64,000 nt of DNA from Duganella sp. 1411 (GCF_017833525.1 NZ_JAFICD010000001.1:2418001-2482000); one strand, 5' to 3'; shown: positions 40,757 to 49,880, counted from the first letter of the stretch. Notes: generated by a model from the letters alone, not told the origin. A program made the numbers and translations.

Positions 40757-42079
40757 ATGCATACCTTAGAGCAGTTGCGCGCAGGCGCCCTCGCCGGCGT
40801 CCAGCGCCTGCAAATGCGCGGCGGCCTCACCGAATTCCCGCGCGAAATCTTCGATCTGGCCGACTCGCTGGAAATCCTCGACCTGTCCTCCAACGCCCTG
40901 TCGTCGCTGCCCGACGACCTGCCGCGCCTGCACAAAATGCGCATCATCTTTTGTTCGGACAACCAGTTCACCGAACTGCCGGCGGTGCTCGGCGCCTGCC
41001 CGGCACTGACGATGGTCGGCTTCAAGGCCAACCGCATCGGCAAGGTGGCGCCGGAGTCGCTGCCACCGTTGCTGCGCTGGCTGGTGTTGACAGACAATCA
41101 GATCGAGGAACTGCCGGATGAACTGGGACGGCGCCCGGCGCTGCAGAAACTGATGCTGGCCGGGAACCGCTTGCGCGCCCTGCCCGCCAGCATGGCCCAG
41201 TTGCACCGTCTGGAATTGCTGCGCATTTCCGCCAATCAGCTCACCGAATTGCCCGCCTGGGTGACGTCGCTGCCACGGTTGGCGTGGCTGGCCTACGCCG
41301 GCAATCCGTTTTGCGCGCCGCGGGAACTGGCGATGACGGGCGCGCCTTCGTCCGCGATCGGCTGGGACCAACTGGCGTTGAAGCAAAAGCTGGGCGAAGG
41401 CGCCTCCGGCCTGATCTATCGCGCGGACTACCGCCACGACGGAGCGACTGAAGACGTCGCCGTCAAACTGTTCAAAGGCGCGATGACCAGCGACGGCTCG
41501 CCGCTGTGCGAAATGGCCGCCTGCCTCGGCGCCGGCGCGCATCCGAACCTGATCCCCGTGCTGGGCCACCTCGAGCGCCATCCCGAAGATGTGCACGGCC
41601 TCGTTATGTCGCTGATCGACCCGGAGTTCATCAACCTGGCCGGCCCGCCCAGCCTCGACAGCTGTACGCGCGACGTCTATGACGCCGGCAAGCGCTTCGA
41701 GCTGGCAACGACGCTGGCAATCGCCCACGGCATCGCCTCCGCCACCGCCCAACTGCACCGGCGCGGCATCACGCACGGCGACCTGTATGCGCACAACATC
41801 ATGCATCGGCCCGACGGCAGCACCTTGCTGGGAGACTTCGGCGGCGCCTCGTTCCACGATCCGGCCTCCGCCGAGGCCACCGCGCTGCAACGGCTTGAAG
41901 TGCGCGCCTTCGGCTGCCTGCTGGAGGAACTGGCCGAGCGCTGCGACGCACCTTCCGCCATGCAGCCGGCATTGGCGCGCCTGCGCGCGCTGCGCGACGC
42001 CTGCCTGCATCCTGACAACGCCCAACGCCCGCTGCTGTCCGACATCGCAGCGCAGCTGCTCGCGCTCAAACAAGACTAG
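40757..42079 (+). CDS. Leucine-rich-repeat protein kinase
   Basis: A 440-residue protein. Residues 15-190 form about seven leucine-rich repeats (LEILDLSSNALSSLPDDLP and LRWLVLTDNQIEELPDELG). Residues 205-440 form a protein-kinase-like domain with Gly loop GEGASGLIYRA (213-223), Lys237 in VAVKLF, Glu252, catalytic loop THGDLYAHNI (339-348) and metal loop GDFGG (359-363). The HRD motif is HGD, as in aminoglycoside-kinase-like and some atypical kinases. It is cytoplasmic with no membrane segment. It is followed 32 bases later by a BlaI-like gene. Substrate unknown; LRRs may sense a partner protein. Confidence 0.88.
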   Translation: MHTLEQLRAGALAGVQRLQMRGGLTEFPREIFDLADSLEILDLSSNALSSLPDDLPRLHKMRIIFCSDNQFTELPAVLGACPALTMVGFKANRIGKVAPESLPPLLRWLVLTDNQIEELPDELGRRPALQKLMLAGNRLRALPASMAQLHRLELLRISANQLTELPAWVTSLPRLAWLAYAGNPFCAPRELAMTGAPSSAIGWDQLALKQKLGEGASGLIYRADYRHDGATEDVAVKLFKGAMTSDGSPLCEMAACLGAGAHPNLIPVLGHLERHPEDVHGLVMSLIDPEFINLAGPPSLDSCTRDVYDAGKRFELATTLAIAHGIASATAQLHRRGITHGDLYAHNIMHRPDGSTLLGDFGGASFHDPASAEATALQRLEVRAFGCLLEELAERCDAPSAMQPALARLRALRDACLHPDNAQRPLLSDIAAQLLALKQD

Positions 42080-42111
42080 ACAAGACGTTCTAGATATTTT
42101 ATTCTACATCC

Positions 42112-42492
42112 ATGACGACTGTAGCCCCACCCAAACCGACCGCCGCCGAGCTGGAGATGTTGCGCTTGCTGTTCGCGCTCGGCCCGGCCACCGCCAAGCA
42201 GGTGCACGCCGCCGCGCTCGAGACGCGGCCGGACATGAACTACGCCACCGTGCTGCGCCTGCTGCAAGTGATGCACACCAAAGGCCTGCTGACGCGCGAC
42301 GAAAGCCAACGCGCGCACGTCTACGCGCCGGCGCAGGAGCAGGATTCGATCCAGACCAACCTGCTCAAGGACTTGATACAAAAGGCGTTCTCCGGCTCCG
42401 GCAAGGCGCTGGTGCTGGCGGCGCTGCGCGGCGGCCACGTCAGCAAGAAAGAGCGCGCGGAAATCCAGGCGCTGCTGGATCAGGAAAAATAA
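42112..42492 (+). CDS. BlaI/MecI/CopY-family transcriptional regulator (orphan)
   Basis: A 126-residue winged-helix regulator of the penicillinase-repressor family. It has ELEMLRLLFALGPATAKQVH, MNYATVLRLLQVMHTKGLLT and a C-terminal dimerisation helix (ALVLAALRGGHVSKKERAEI). In the usual system a BlaR1/MecR1 membrane metalloprotease gene lies next to it; none is found here. It is 32 bases after the LRR-kinase gene on the same strand and ends exactly where the convergent LysR gene begins its stop. Its target may be the kinase transcript or a distant locus. Confidence 0.85.
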   Translation: MTTVAPPKPTAAELEMLRLLFALGPATAKQVHAAALETRPDMNYATVLRLLQVMHTKGLLTRDESQRAHVYAPAQEQDSIQTNLLKDLIQKAFSGSGKALVLAALRGGHVSKKERAEIQALLDQEK

Positions 42493-43401
42493 TCAGATTC
42501 CACTGACGACGTCGACCAGTTGCTGCCTTGCCCAAGCATGGGCGGGGTCGCGGTGGAAGCGCTCGTGCCAGATCATCGCCGGCGACAAGGGCGCGACCTC
42601 CAACGGCAATTCCAGCAACACGAGCGGGAGCCTTTTCGCCAGCAGGCGCGCCAGCCGGCTCGGCAAGGTGAGTATCATGTCGCTGTCCGCCACCAACATC
42701 GCGCCGGCAAGAAAGTGCGGAACCCGCAGCGCGACGTGGCGAGTGAGCCCCAGCGTCGACAGCGCGACATCGACCGCGCTCTCCCCCATCCCGGAAATGG
42801 TCACGGCAATGTGACGCATGCCCACATAACGCTCCAGACCGAGTCCGCCGGCCACAGCCGGGTGATCGACCCGCGCCACGCACACGAAGCTGTCGACATA
42901 CAGGCCACGTCGATGGAAACTGCCGGGGAGCGTCTCGAAAATGCCCAGTGCCAGATCCGCGCTCCCCTGCTCGATCAGCCGCACATTGTCCCCGGCGGGT
43001 TGCGCGATATGCAGACTTAACGCAGGCGCATCGCGCTCGAAGCGGGCCATCAACCCAGCGAGGACGATCAAGCTCAGATGGTCGTGGGCGGCGATCGTGA
43101 TGCGCCCCGTCGCCGAGGCGGGATCGAAGACGGCGGGCGAGACAATGCCCCGGGCATCGTCCAGCAGCTTGGCCACCGGACCCGCCAGTGCTTCACCGCG
43201 CGGCGTCAGTTCCAGACCGAGCTTGCCTCGGACCACCAGGCGGTCTCCCAGCATCGTGCGCAGCCGCCCCAGCGCGCGGCTGGCGGCCGGTTGGCTCAAG
43301 CCCAGCCGCAGCCCCGCCTGGGTGACGCTTCGCTCCCGCGCCAACGCTTCGAACAGCTTTAAGAGGTTGAGGTCGACGGTAGATAAATCCACTTGGTGCA
43401 T
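42493..43401 (-). CDS. LysR-family transcriptional regulator
   Basis: A 302-residue LysR regulator starting MHQVDLSTVDLNLLKLFEAL. The HTH is in ARERSVTQAGLRLGLSQPAASRALG, and a substrate-binding domain follows (ATGRITIAAHDHLSLIVLAG). The HTH and the VDLNLL start resemble the NodD/PcpR/SyrM-type subgroup. It is divergent from an NmrA-like oxidoreductase gene with 80 bases between, so that gene is its likely target. Upstream ATGs at 43419 and 43449 exist; 43401 best fits the family start. Its stop abuts the convergent BlaI-like gene with no gap. Confidence 0.87.
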   Translation of the reverse strand: MHQVDLSTVDLNLLKLFEALARERSVTQAGLRLGLSQPAASRALGRLRTMLGDRLVVRGKLGLELTPRGEALAGPVAKLLDDARGIVSPAVFDPASATGRITIAAHDHLSLIVLAGLMARFERDAPALSLHIAQPAGDNVRLIEQGSADLALGIFETLPGSFHRRGLYVDSFVCVARVDHPAVAGGLGLERYVGMRHIAVTISGMGESAVDVALSTLGLTRHVALRVPHFLAGAMLVADSDMILTLPSRLARLLAKRLPLVLLELPLEVAPLSPAMIWHERFHRDPAHAWARQQLVDVVSGI

Positions 43402-43481
43402 GTTGACTATAACTTTCATGTCATTGATGGATGGCGGCTCATCATGCACGATTCTGTTTCATCTGAACAGGAGATCACCGT

Positions 43482-44381
43482 ATGAACGCTTGCTTCCCCC
43501 TTCCTTACGTTGTATTCGGCGTGTCCGGTCGCACCGGCGCCGCCACCGCCGATGCGCTGTTGCGCTCGGGCCACCCCGTGCGCGTCGTGGTGCGCGACCC
43601 GGCCAACGGCCGACCATGGGCCGAACGTGGCGCCGAGGTCGCCGTCGCCGACCTGACCGACCTGGCCTCGATGGTCGGCGCGCTCGGCGGCATCCAGGGA
43701 GCCTATGTCGTCAATCCACAGCACTACCATCGTGAAGACCTGTTCGAGACGGCGGACTTGATTGCCGCCATCACGGCGCACGCGGCCGTCGCGGCGGGCG
43801 TGCCCCGCCTTGTGGCCCTTTCCTCGGTGGGCGCCGACCGTGACAGCGCAACGGGATGGATCGGGATGAATCGCAGGTTCGAGCAGCGTTTGGCCGAAGC
43901 CGGCGTGCCCACCGCGTTCCTGCGCGCGGCCTATTTCATGGAGAACTGGACGCCGATGGTTGGGCAGGCCATGCGCGGAGGCGCGCTGCCGTCGTTCCTG
44001 GCGCCGCCACAGCGTCCCCTGCCGATGGTGGCGACGGTCGATGTCGGCACCGCGGCGGCCGCTTTGCTGCTGCAAGAACGGACGGAGAACTCCATCGTCA
44101 CGCTCTCGGGGCCCGATGACTACGCGCCGAATGACGTCGCCGCTATTATCTCCGCCGGGCTCCGGAGGCCGGTCGATGTGGCGGTCCTGCCGGAAACCGA
44201 GTGGCCCACAGCGCTGGCCGACGCCGGGTTCTCCAGAGCGGCCCTTGCCGGTTTCACCGACATGACGCGCAGCCTCAATAACGGGCATATCGACATCGCG
44301 AGCGATCCCAACGCGGTGCACTGGAGGGGAACGACCTCGCTCGAACAAGTCATGCAAGGCATAGTCGCATCAACTAATTAA
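43482..44381 (+). CDS. NmrA-like NAD(P)-binding oxidoreductase
   Basis: A 299-residue atypical short-chain dehydrogenase of the NmrA/quinone-oxidoreductase-2 type. The dinucleotide motif is VVFGVSGRTGAATADALL near the N-terminus, followed by RVVVRDPANGRPW and the later VALSSVGADRD. The motif FLRAAYFMENWTPM is typical of the family. An AGGAGATCACC ribosome site precedes the ATG. It is divergent from a LysR regulator. The substrate (a quinone or another electrophile) is not evident. Confidence 0.85.
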   Translation: MNACFPLPYVVFGVSGRTGAATADALLRSGHPVRVVVRDPANGRPWAERGAEVAVADLTDLASMVGALGGIQGAYVVNPQHYHREDLFETADLIAAITAHAAVAAGVPRLVALSSVGADRDSATGWIGMNRRFEQRLAEAGVPTAFLRAAYFMENWTPMVGQAMRGGALPSFLAPPQRPLPMVATVDVGTAAAALLLQERTENSIVTLSGPDDYAPNDVAAIISAGLRRPVDVAVLPETEWPTALADAGFSRAALAGFTDMTRSLNNGHIDIASDPNAVHWRGTTSLEQVMQGIVASTN

Positions 44382-44443
44382 GTTCGCCCGCCGCCGCGCC
44401 GGTTTCATCCTACAATGGAGCCCCTTTTCTTCCGCGTCGCCCC

Positions 44444-44851
44444 ATGAACAGCCGCCTCCACTCCTGGCCCGAACATCCGCACCCCGTCATCGCCGTCATG
44501 CTGGCGGTGGCGATCTGTGCCGTGCCGGTCGTGCTGCCGCACGCCAACCGGGCCAACCTGATGCCCAACCTGTTCGCGTACGTTTTCGCCTGCGTGCTGG
44601 CCTATCCGGTCGCCGCCGTACTGCGCCACCGTGTCACCAGCCTGCCGGTGCTGTGGGGCGTGGCCGCGCTGATCCTGCTGGGATTGTGTTTCTACCACAC
44701 CAACATCATCGTCGAGACCGCCAACGCGGCCTGGCCGCAACGGCGCGACGCCACGCTCGGCAAGTTCCTGTTCAACCTGCCGCAACTGACCCTGGGCGTG
44801 CTGTGCTGGTGGCTGCTGGTGGTGCGGCCCGACGGGCGCAAGCTGAAATAA
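44444..44851 (+). CDS. Small integral membrane protein, unknown function
   Basis: A 135-residue protein with four predicted transmembrane helices (VIAVMLAVAICAVPVVLP, LFAYVFACVLAYPVAAVL, VLWGVAALILLGLCFY, LTLGVLCWWLLVV). No cofactor-binding motif is seen. No clear ribosome site precedes the ATG, though no better start is present. It stands between the NmrA-like and PilZ genes, all plus strand, but with 62- and 122-base gaps, so an operon is uncertain. I do not recognise a family. Confidence 0.65.
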   Translation: MNSRLHSWPEHPHPVIAVMLAVAICAVPVVLPHANRANLMPNLFAYVFACVLAYPVAAVLRHRVTSLPVLWGVAALILLGLCFYHTNIIVETANAAWPQRRDATLGKFLFNLPQLTLGVLCWWLLVVRPDGRKLK

Positions 44852-44973
44852 GAACCACTCCGGGAAATTCCGCACAGATTTCCCGCCGGTTCGCGCGGTT
44901 GCCCGGAAGCACTTGCTGTATAGGACACAGTTCTGCTAGTCTTGCTCTCATTACACTATTCGAGTTCCGCGCC

Positions 44974-45303
44974 ATGAGTCAGAAAGCACGAGTCACGCGC
45001 CGCCGACCGGTCCGTCATGCCGCCACGCTGACGATGACCGATCAAACCAGCCATCCGGCGCACACGCTGGACCTGTCGCAGGGCGGCGTCAGCCTGCAGA
45101 CGTCGAGCCAGATCAGGCTGGCGCAATACTGCGCGGTGTCGTTCCAGGTGCAACTGAAGGATGGCGCGCACAAGGTGCTGGCGATGGGCCAGGTGGTCTA
45201 CAGCGACCCCGACGCCGAGCTAGGCTACAAAACCGGCGTGCAATTCCTGCGCCTCGATCACGGCAGCGTGGCCGTCATCGACAAGCTCTTGCAGGACGGC
45301 TGA
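44974..45303 (+). CDS. PilZ-domain protein (candidate c-di-GMP receptor)
   Basis: A 109-residue single PilZ domain. The c-di-GMP-binding signature is complete: an RxxxR-like RRRPVRHAATL near the N-terminus and the DLSQGGVSL motif about 30 residues later. Stand-alone PilZ proteins act as cytoplasmic c-di-GMP receptors or adaptors. The start at 44974 (MSQKARVTRRR) is chosen because it lies just before the domain; an ORF reading further upstream would include unrelated sequence. The 3' end overlaps the convergent hydrolase gene by 46 bases. Confidence 0.88.
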   Translation: MSQKARVTRRRPVRHAATLTMTDQTSHPAHTLDLSQGGVSLQTSSQIRLAQYCAVSFQVQLKDGAHKVLAMGQVVYSDPDAELGYKTGVQFLRLDHGSVAVIDKLLQDG

Positions 45304-46574
45304 TCGCCACACGGCATCCTTTGCGCGGCGGTTTGTAATGGACGAACGTGCGTACTCAGGAAAGCCGACACCTCTTGCGCGATGACCGGCATAAAGTCCT
45401 GTTCGAGCCAATCGTAATCCTCCCGCTTCGAAAGGAGATGATGACGCGCCGGAAAGCGCCGGTAGATCACCTTGGCGCCCTTCTTATTCGCTTGTTCAAT
45501 CGCGTCAACCTGACGCGCCACGCCGACTTGCCGGTCCTTGTCGCCCCACATAAAAAGGCCCGGTATTTCCAGCCGCCTCATCACATCGGCCGGCGCGGTT
45601 TGACCGTAGAAGTGCAAGCGCATCGACGCCTCGGTCACGTCGGGCACCCGCACGCCGTTCGCTTGGGTCTTCCATTCCAGCTGTCCAGCACCCGAAACCT
45701 CGCTGAAATCTTTGAGTATCTGCTCGTAGTTAATCTCCATGTCGTCTGCTAACAGGTGCCGGGTGTGGCTATCCCATTGCCCGTTATTGCTCAACCACCC
45801 CGCCAGGTTCATGAACCGGTTGACACCACGCTTATGCCCGCGTTTGATTTCATCGTTGGTAACAATGCCGTCGGCATTGATATCGAACCGATCCAGCGAC
45901 TCCATGATGCGACTGGTGCCTTGCCAGCGGGTGGCCGTGTCAAACCGCTCGGCCGGCGAGCCGATGGAGATCAGCCCCGAAAGCTGAACGGTTCCCCTGT
46001 CAGCCAGCGCGGCCGCGTGCATCAGCCCCTCCGAGAACCCAAACAACACCAATTGCTTGCGTGCCGCCGGCATCAGATTTTGAACGTGAAATACCACCTT
46101 TTCGATATGGTCCAGATAGCGATCCGGCGTATAGCGAGACACGATCGCAAGATCCATACAACGCTGCCATAAAACCCGTTCGGTGAGTCCGCTACGCAAG
46201 ATGGTTTCGCGGCACTTCTTCGTGGGGGGCAAAACTCCGGGATTGTCGAACCGGATCACCGCCACACCCTGCCTCACCAAGGCAGCGGACAGGTCCCGCA
46301 GCGGCACGCGTTTGGACCAGACCGTCTCCAACGCCCGCACGGTCCAGCCGTCCCGATCGTCGGGACTCGCGCTGGAAATGAAGAGCAATACCGGACCGTC
46401 CCAATTCTGCGGCCGGCCTTGAGGCCAGTCGATTTGCCCTTGGAGGGCGTCGGTTGTCGCGCTGGCGGGCACCGAGAATTGCATGCTTTGTTGGCAGAAT
46501 GCCGAAGATGCGCTCAACGACAAGCCAAGCGCCCAGAACCATGAAATTACCCTGCTGAATAAGCGATGCGTCAT
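45258..46574 (-). CDS. Exported alpha/beta hydrolase with an EF-hand loop
   Basis: A 438-residue protein with a signal peptide (ending near SSAFCQ, residue 28) and an alpha/beta-hydrolase fold. The nucleophile elbow is LFGFSEGLMH (Ser181), the acid is probably in MWGDKDRQV and the His in RFPARHHLLS. Between the nucleophile and the acid, residues 231-242 (DINADGIVTNDE) form a complete EF-hand calcium loop. The start at 46574 has a GGAGGG site seven bases upstream. It is a probable secreted esterase, lipase or peptidase; substrate unknown. Its last 46 bases overlap the PilZ gene in antisense. Confidence 0.8.
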   Translation of the reverse strand: MTHRLFSRVISWFWALGLSLSASSAFCQQSMQFSVPASATTDALQGQIDWPQGRPQNWDGPVLLFISSASPDDRDGWTVRALETVWSKRVPLRDLSAALVRQGVAVIRFDNPGVLPPTKKCRETILRSGLTERVLWQRCMDLAIVSRYTPDRYLDHIEKVVFHVQNLMPAARKQLVLFGFSEGLMHAAALADRGTVQLSGLISIGSPAERFDTATRWQGTSRIMESLDRFDINADGIVTNDEIKRGHKRGVNRFMNLAGWLSNNGQWDSHTRHLLADDMEINYEQILKDFSEVSGAGQLEWKTQANGVRVPDVTEASMRLHFYGQTAPADVMRRLEIPGLFMWGDKDRQVGVARQVDAIEQANKKGAKVIYRRFPARHHLLSKREDYDWLEQDFMPVIAQEVSAFLSTHVRPLQTAAQRMPCGDQPSCKSLSMTATLP

Positions 46575-46733
46575 ACACCCTCCAAATCCGTGCAAAAGCC
46601 GGTAGTGTGCCCCGCCCGACGCGGTCGCGTTGGCCGATCATGACATCGGCTGACACGCCCATATTGCAGTAACGCAATCCACACGATGCACGGCCCGCGC
46701 ACATTCGGCAATCGCCCCCGCCAACCAATATAA

Positions 46734-46762
46734 TTGTCTTTTATAGATATTTTTTATTTAAT
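46734..46762 (+). promoter_or_regulatory. Candidate sigma70 promoter in an AT-rich island
   Basis: TTGTCT (46734-46739) and TTTAAT (46757-46762) are 17 bases apart, about 60 bases before the lipoprotein start. The surrounding 46727-46772 stretch is markedly AT-rich against the high-GC background. Confidence 0.45.
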
Positions 46763-46824
46763 TATGCTATAAGGAAACTGCACCATTGAATGCCGTGGTT
46801 CACGGCACCCCTACAAGGACTTAA

Positions 46825-48018
46825 ATGAAACATCAACTCCCCCTGGTTCCGCTGGCCCTGGCCGGTCTTTGCGCCCTGGCCGGCTGTGGCGGCTCCGACG
46901 GCGACAACACTCCGGCCCCGCCGCCCACCGTCGTCAAATATGGGATCGGTGGCACCGTCAGCGGCCTGCCGGCCGGCGCGTCGCTCACCCTGGCCAACGG
47001 CAACGACACCGTCAACGTAGCCGCCAGCGGCAACTTCACCTTCCCCGTCACCGTTCCGGCGGGCACCGCCTACGCGGCCACCATCAAGACCCAAAGCGCG
47101 GGCACGACCTGCCAGCTGCAAAACGGCACGGGCACTGTCGGCACCGCAGCCGTGACCAACATCGCCGTGAGCTGCGCGCCGGTGTTGCTGGCGACGCTGC
47201 CGTTCACCCCGGCCCCGCAGTTCGCGGCCGACTTCCAGGGCAATCTCTATCTGGCGGACACCGCTCAAAACCTGGTTCGCCGACTTTCGTCGACGGGCCA
47301 GCTGACGGTGCACGTCGGCGGCGCCCCCGGCGCGCCGTTCGTCGCGCCCGACGCGGTGGGCATCAGCCGCGCCGGCCAACTGTACGTCATCGACCACCCG
47401 ACGGACACTTCCTACCGTGTCCGCCTCGCGGGGCTGGACGGCACCTACATCATCAGCGCGATAGCCCTGCCCGGGCTGCGTTACCACTGGATCGCCGCGT
47501 CCGCCGCCGAAGACTTGGCGGCGGTCGACCAGGGAGGCGCCAGCGTCCTAAGGCTGAATCCGAAATGGCCCGCCACCGTCATCGCCAGCGCCGACGTGGC
47601 GACCGCGCTGGCCGGCACGCAAGGCGCGGCCAGCAATTATGCGCCCGCCTCGGTTGTGTATGGCAATGAAACGGACAGCACGCTCTACATCGCCGACAGC
47701 GGCAACTCGGTGATCTACAAGTCGCAGTTCCGCGGCCCGGTCACCGTGTTCGCGGGCACGCCGGGCGTGCGCGGCTCGGCCGACGGTGCCGCCGGCACCG
47801 GCAAGCTCGATTTGACGGCCGCCAGCGCCCTCACCATCGACGAATCGGGCAACCTGTATGTCAGCGGCGCCGGCGGCGTACGCAAGATCGCGCCGAACGG
47901 CACGCTGTCCACGCCGCAACTGGCCTGGGGCACGCCGGCGCTCGACAGCATCACCTACGCCAAGCCTTTGCTGTACGGCCGCGTGCAAAACACCTTGATC
48001 CAAACCTATCTGCCGTAA
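46825..48018 (+). CDS. Lipoprotein with NHL/beta-propeller-like repeats
   Basis: A 397-residue lipoprotein. The signal peptide ends in the lipobox LAGC (Cys21), followed by a Gly/Asp and Pro-rich linker. A domain at about residues 38-120 (GGTVSGLPAGASLTLANG) looks like a bacterial adhesion-type beta-sandwich. From about 130 onward repeated strand motifs (NLYLADTAQNLVRRL, TLYIADSGNSVIYKS, NLYVSGAGGVRKIA) resemble NHL beta-propeller blades. It is likely displayed on the outer membrane or in the periplasm. Function unknown. An AAGGAC ribosome site precedes the ATG. Confidence 0.8.
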   Translation: MKHQLPLVPLALAGLCALAGCGGSDGDNTPAPPPTVVKYGIGGTVSGLPAGASLTLANGNDTVNVAASGNFTFPVTVPAGTAYAATIKTQSAGTTCQLQNGTGTVGTAAVTNIAVSCAPVLLATLPFTPAPQFAADFQGNLYLADTAQNLVRRLSSTGQLTVHVGGAPGAPFVAPDAVGISRAGQLYVIDHPTDTSYRVRLAGLDGTYIISAIALPGLRYHWIAASAAEDLAAVDQGGASVLRLNPKWPATVIASADVATALAGTQGAASNYAPASVVYGNETDSTLYIADSGNSVIYKSQFRGPVTVFAGTPGVRGSADGAAGTGKLDLTAASALTIDESGNLYVSGAGGVRKIAPNGTLSTPQLAWGTPALDSITYAKPLLYGRVQNTLIQTYLP

Positions 48019-48063
48019 CACACCCGGCATCGCGGGCTGGCCCGCGAGCGCCGCGTACCAATG

Positions 48064-48106
48064 AAAAAAGCCCGGTTCCGCATGCTGCGGAACCGGGCTT
48101 TTTTTT
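48064..48106. terminator. Bidirectional Rho-independent terminator between the NHL-like lipoprotein gene and gltA
   Basis: A perfect 14-bp stem (AGCCCGGTTCCGCA with its complement TGCGGAACCGGGCT), loop TGC, is flanked by an A-run (48064-48069) and a T-run (48099-48106). It serves the plus-strand lipoprotein gene and minus-strand gltA. Confidence 0.92.
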
Positions 48107-48135
48107 GAACGCGACCGTGTGCGCTCAGGCGTCGA

Positions 48136-49437
48136 TCAACGCTGATCCAGCGGCTTGACGTCGCGGGTGGTCGAACCGACGAACAGCTGGCGCGGACGGC
48201 CGATCTTCTGTTCCGGATCGGCGATCATTTCGTTCCACTGGGCGATCCAGCCGATGGTGCGGGCCATGGCGAAGATACCGGTGAACAGCGACACCGGGAT
48301 GCCCAGCGCCGATTGCACGATGCCCGAGTAGAAGTCGACGTTCGGGTACAGCTTGCGCGAGACGAAGTATTCGTCGCTCAGCGCGATTTTTTCCAATTCC
48401 ATCGCCAGCTTGAACAGCGGGTCGTCCTGCAGGCCCAGCTCTTCGAGCACCTCGTAGCAGGTCTCGCGCATCAGCTTGGCGCGCGGGTCGAAGTTCTTGT
48501 ACACGCGGTGACCGAAGCCCATCAGCTTGACGCCGGAGTTCTTGTCTTTCACTTGCGCGATGAAGGCCGGGATGTTCTCGACGGTGCCGATTTCCTTCAG
48601 CATGGTCAAGGCCGCTTCGTTGGCGCCGCCGTGGGCAGGACCCCACAGGCAGGCGATGCCGGCGGCGATACAGGCGAACGGGTTGGCGCCCGACGAACCG
48701 GCCAGGCGGACGGTCGAGGTCGACGCGTTCTGCTCGTGGTCGGCGTGCAGGATCAGGATGCGGTCGAGCGCGCGCACCAGCACGTCGTTGACCTTGTATT
48801 CCTCGCACGGGTTGCCGAACATCATGCGCATGAAGTTGGCGCTGTACGACAGGTCGTTGCGCGGATACATGAACGGCTGGCCCATCGAGTACTTGTACGC
48901 CATCGCCACCAGGGTCGGCATCTTGGCGATCAGGCGGATGGCCGAGATCTCGCGCTGCTTGGCGTCGTTGATGTCGAGCGAGTCGTGGTAGAACGAGGCC
49001 AGCGCGCCGACCGTGCCCACCAGCACCGACATCGGGTGCGCGTCGCGGCGGAAGCCGCGGAAGAAGAATTGCATCTGCTCGTGGACCATGGTGTGCTTGG
49101 TCACGGTTTCAACGAACTCGGCCTTCTGCACGGTGTTCGGCAGTTCGCCGTTCAGCAGCAGGTAGCACGATTCCATGAAGTCGGCGTTGACGGCCAGCTG
49201 TTCGATCGGATAGCCGCGGTACAGCAGCTCGCCCTTGTCGCCATCGATGTAGGTGATGGTCGAGTTGCAGGCGGCGGTCGACATGAAGCCCGGGTCGTAG
49301 GTGAACTTGCCGGTGCCGGCGTACAGCTTGCGGATGTCGATCACGTCGGGACCGACGGTGCCTTTGTAGATCGGGAATTCCACCGATGGGCTGCCATCGG
49401 AGAATGACAGGGTGGCTTTGGTGTCAGAAGTATTCAT
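48136..49437 (-). CDS. gltA: Citrate synthase
   Basis: A 433-residue type II (hexameric) citrate synthase that joins acetyl-CoA and oxaloacetate. The catalytic motif [16 protein letters not shown] contains the active His, and [15 protein letters not shown] carries the second. The Asp/Arg region near the C-terminus is intact. AAAGGAAGAG precedes the ATG at 49437. It lies downstream of sdhE on the minus strand; a terminator after sdhB suggests gltA/sdhE can be expressed apart from sdhCDAB. Confidence 0.97.
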   Translation of the reverse strand: MNTSDTKATLSFSDGSPSVEFPIYKGTVGPDVIDIRKLYAGTGKFTYDPGFMSTAACNSTITYIDGDKGELLYRGYPIEQLAVNADFMESCYLLLNGELPNTVQKAEFVETVTKHTMVHEQMQFFFRGFRRDAHPMSVLVGTVGALASFYHDSLDINDAKQREISAIRLIAKMPTLVAMAYKYSMGQPFMYPRNDLSYSANFMRMMFGNPCEEYKVNDVLVRALDRILILHADHEQNASTSTVRLAGSSGANPFACIAAGIACLWGPAHGGANEAALTMLKEIGTVENIPAFIAQVKDKNSGVKLMGFGHRVYKNFDPRAKLMRETCYEVLEELGLQDDPLFKLAMELEKIALSDEYFVSRKLYPNVDFYSGIVQSALGIPVSLFTGIFAMARTIGWIAQWNEMIADPEQKIGRPRQLFVGSTTRDVKPLDQR

Positions 49438-49507
49438 GGACTCTTCCTTTTTCTAGGGAGATGGGGCAAGTAAAAAAACGCAAAAATTCTGGCTGCCTTC
49501 AGCGGCC

Positions 49508-49789
49508 TCAGGCTTGTCGCAGTCGTTGCAGCAGCGCATGCACGTGCGGCAGATCGACCTCGCCTTCCGGCTCTTTACGGGCCAGCACCAGATCCATCAG
49601 GGCATTGTCCGACAAATCGAGGAGCCGCGTGAACGCGTCCACTTCTTCGTCGGTCAATTCGGTTTCATGCGCATCGAGAAAACGCGTGAGGATGATGTCG
49701 TTTTCCAGCAGACCCCGGCGGGAGCGCCAGCGCAGGCGCGCTCGGTTGGCCGGGTCGGACTGATGCGCAGATTGGTTCGGTTCAGTCAT
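49508..49789 (-). CDS. sdhE: Succinate dehydrogenase flavinylation factor SdhE
   Basis: A 93-residue SdhE/SDHAF2-family protein, needed for covalent attachment of FAD to SdhA. The conserved RGLLENDIILTRFL motif (RGxxE) is at about residues 24-37. The N-terminal 20 residues are polar and variable. It sits between sdhB and gltA, as in many betaproteobacteria. Confidence 0.93.
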   Translation of the reverse strand: MTEPNQSAHQSDPANRARLRWRSRRGLLENDIILTRFLDAHETELTDEEVDAFTRLLDLSDNALMDLVLARKEPEGEVDLPHVHALLQRLRQA

Positions 49790-49853
49790 GGGTCACTACT
49801 TTACACTGCGCGCGCCAAACGTGCTGGAGCGCCACTACTAAAACGGAACGGAC

Positions 49854-49880
49854 AAAAAACAGGCGGCGCTGAGGCCGCCC
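49854..49880 (-). terminator. Rho-independent terminator after sdhB
   Basis: GGCGGC (49862-49867) and GCCGCC (49874-49879) form a stem. On the minus strand it is followed by TGTTTTTTG (A-run at 49854-49860). It lies between sdhB and sdhE, about 10 bases after the sdhB stop. Confidence 0.7.
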
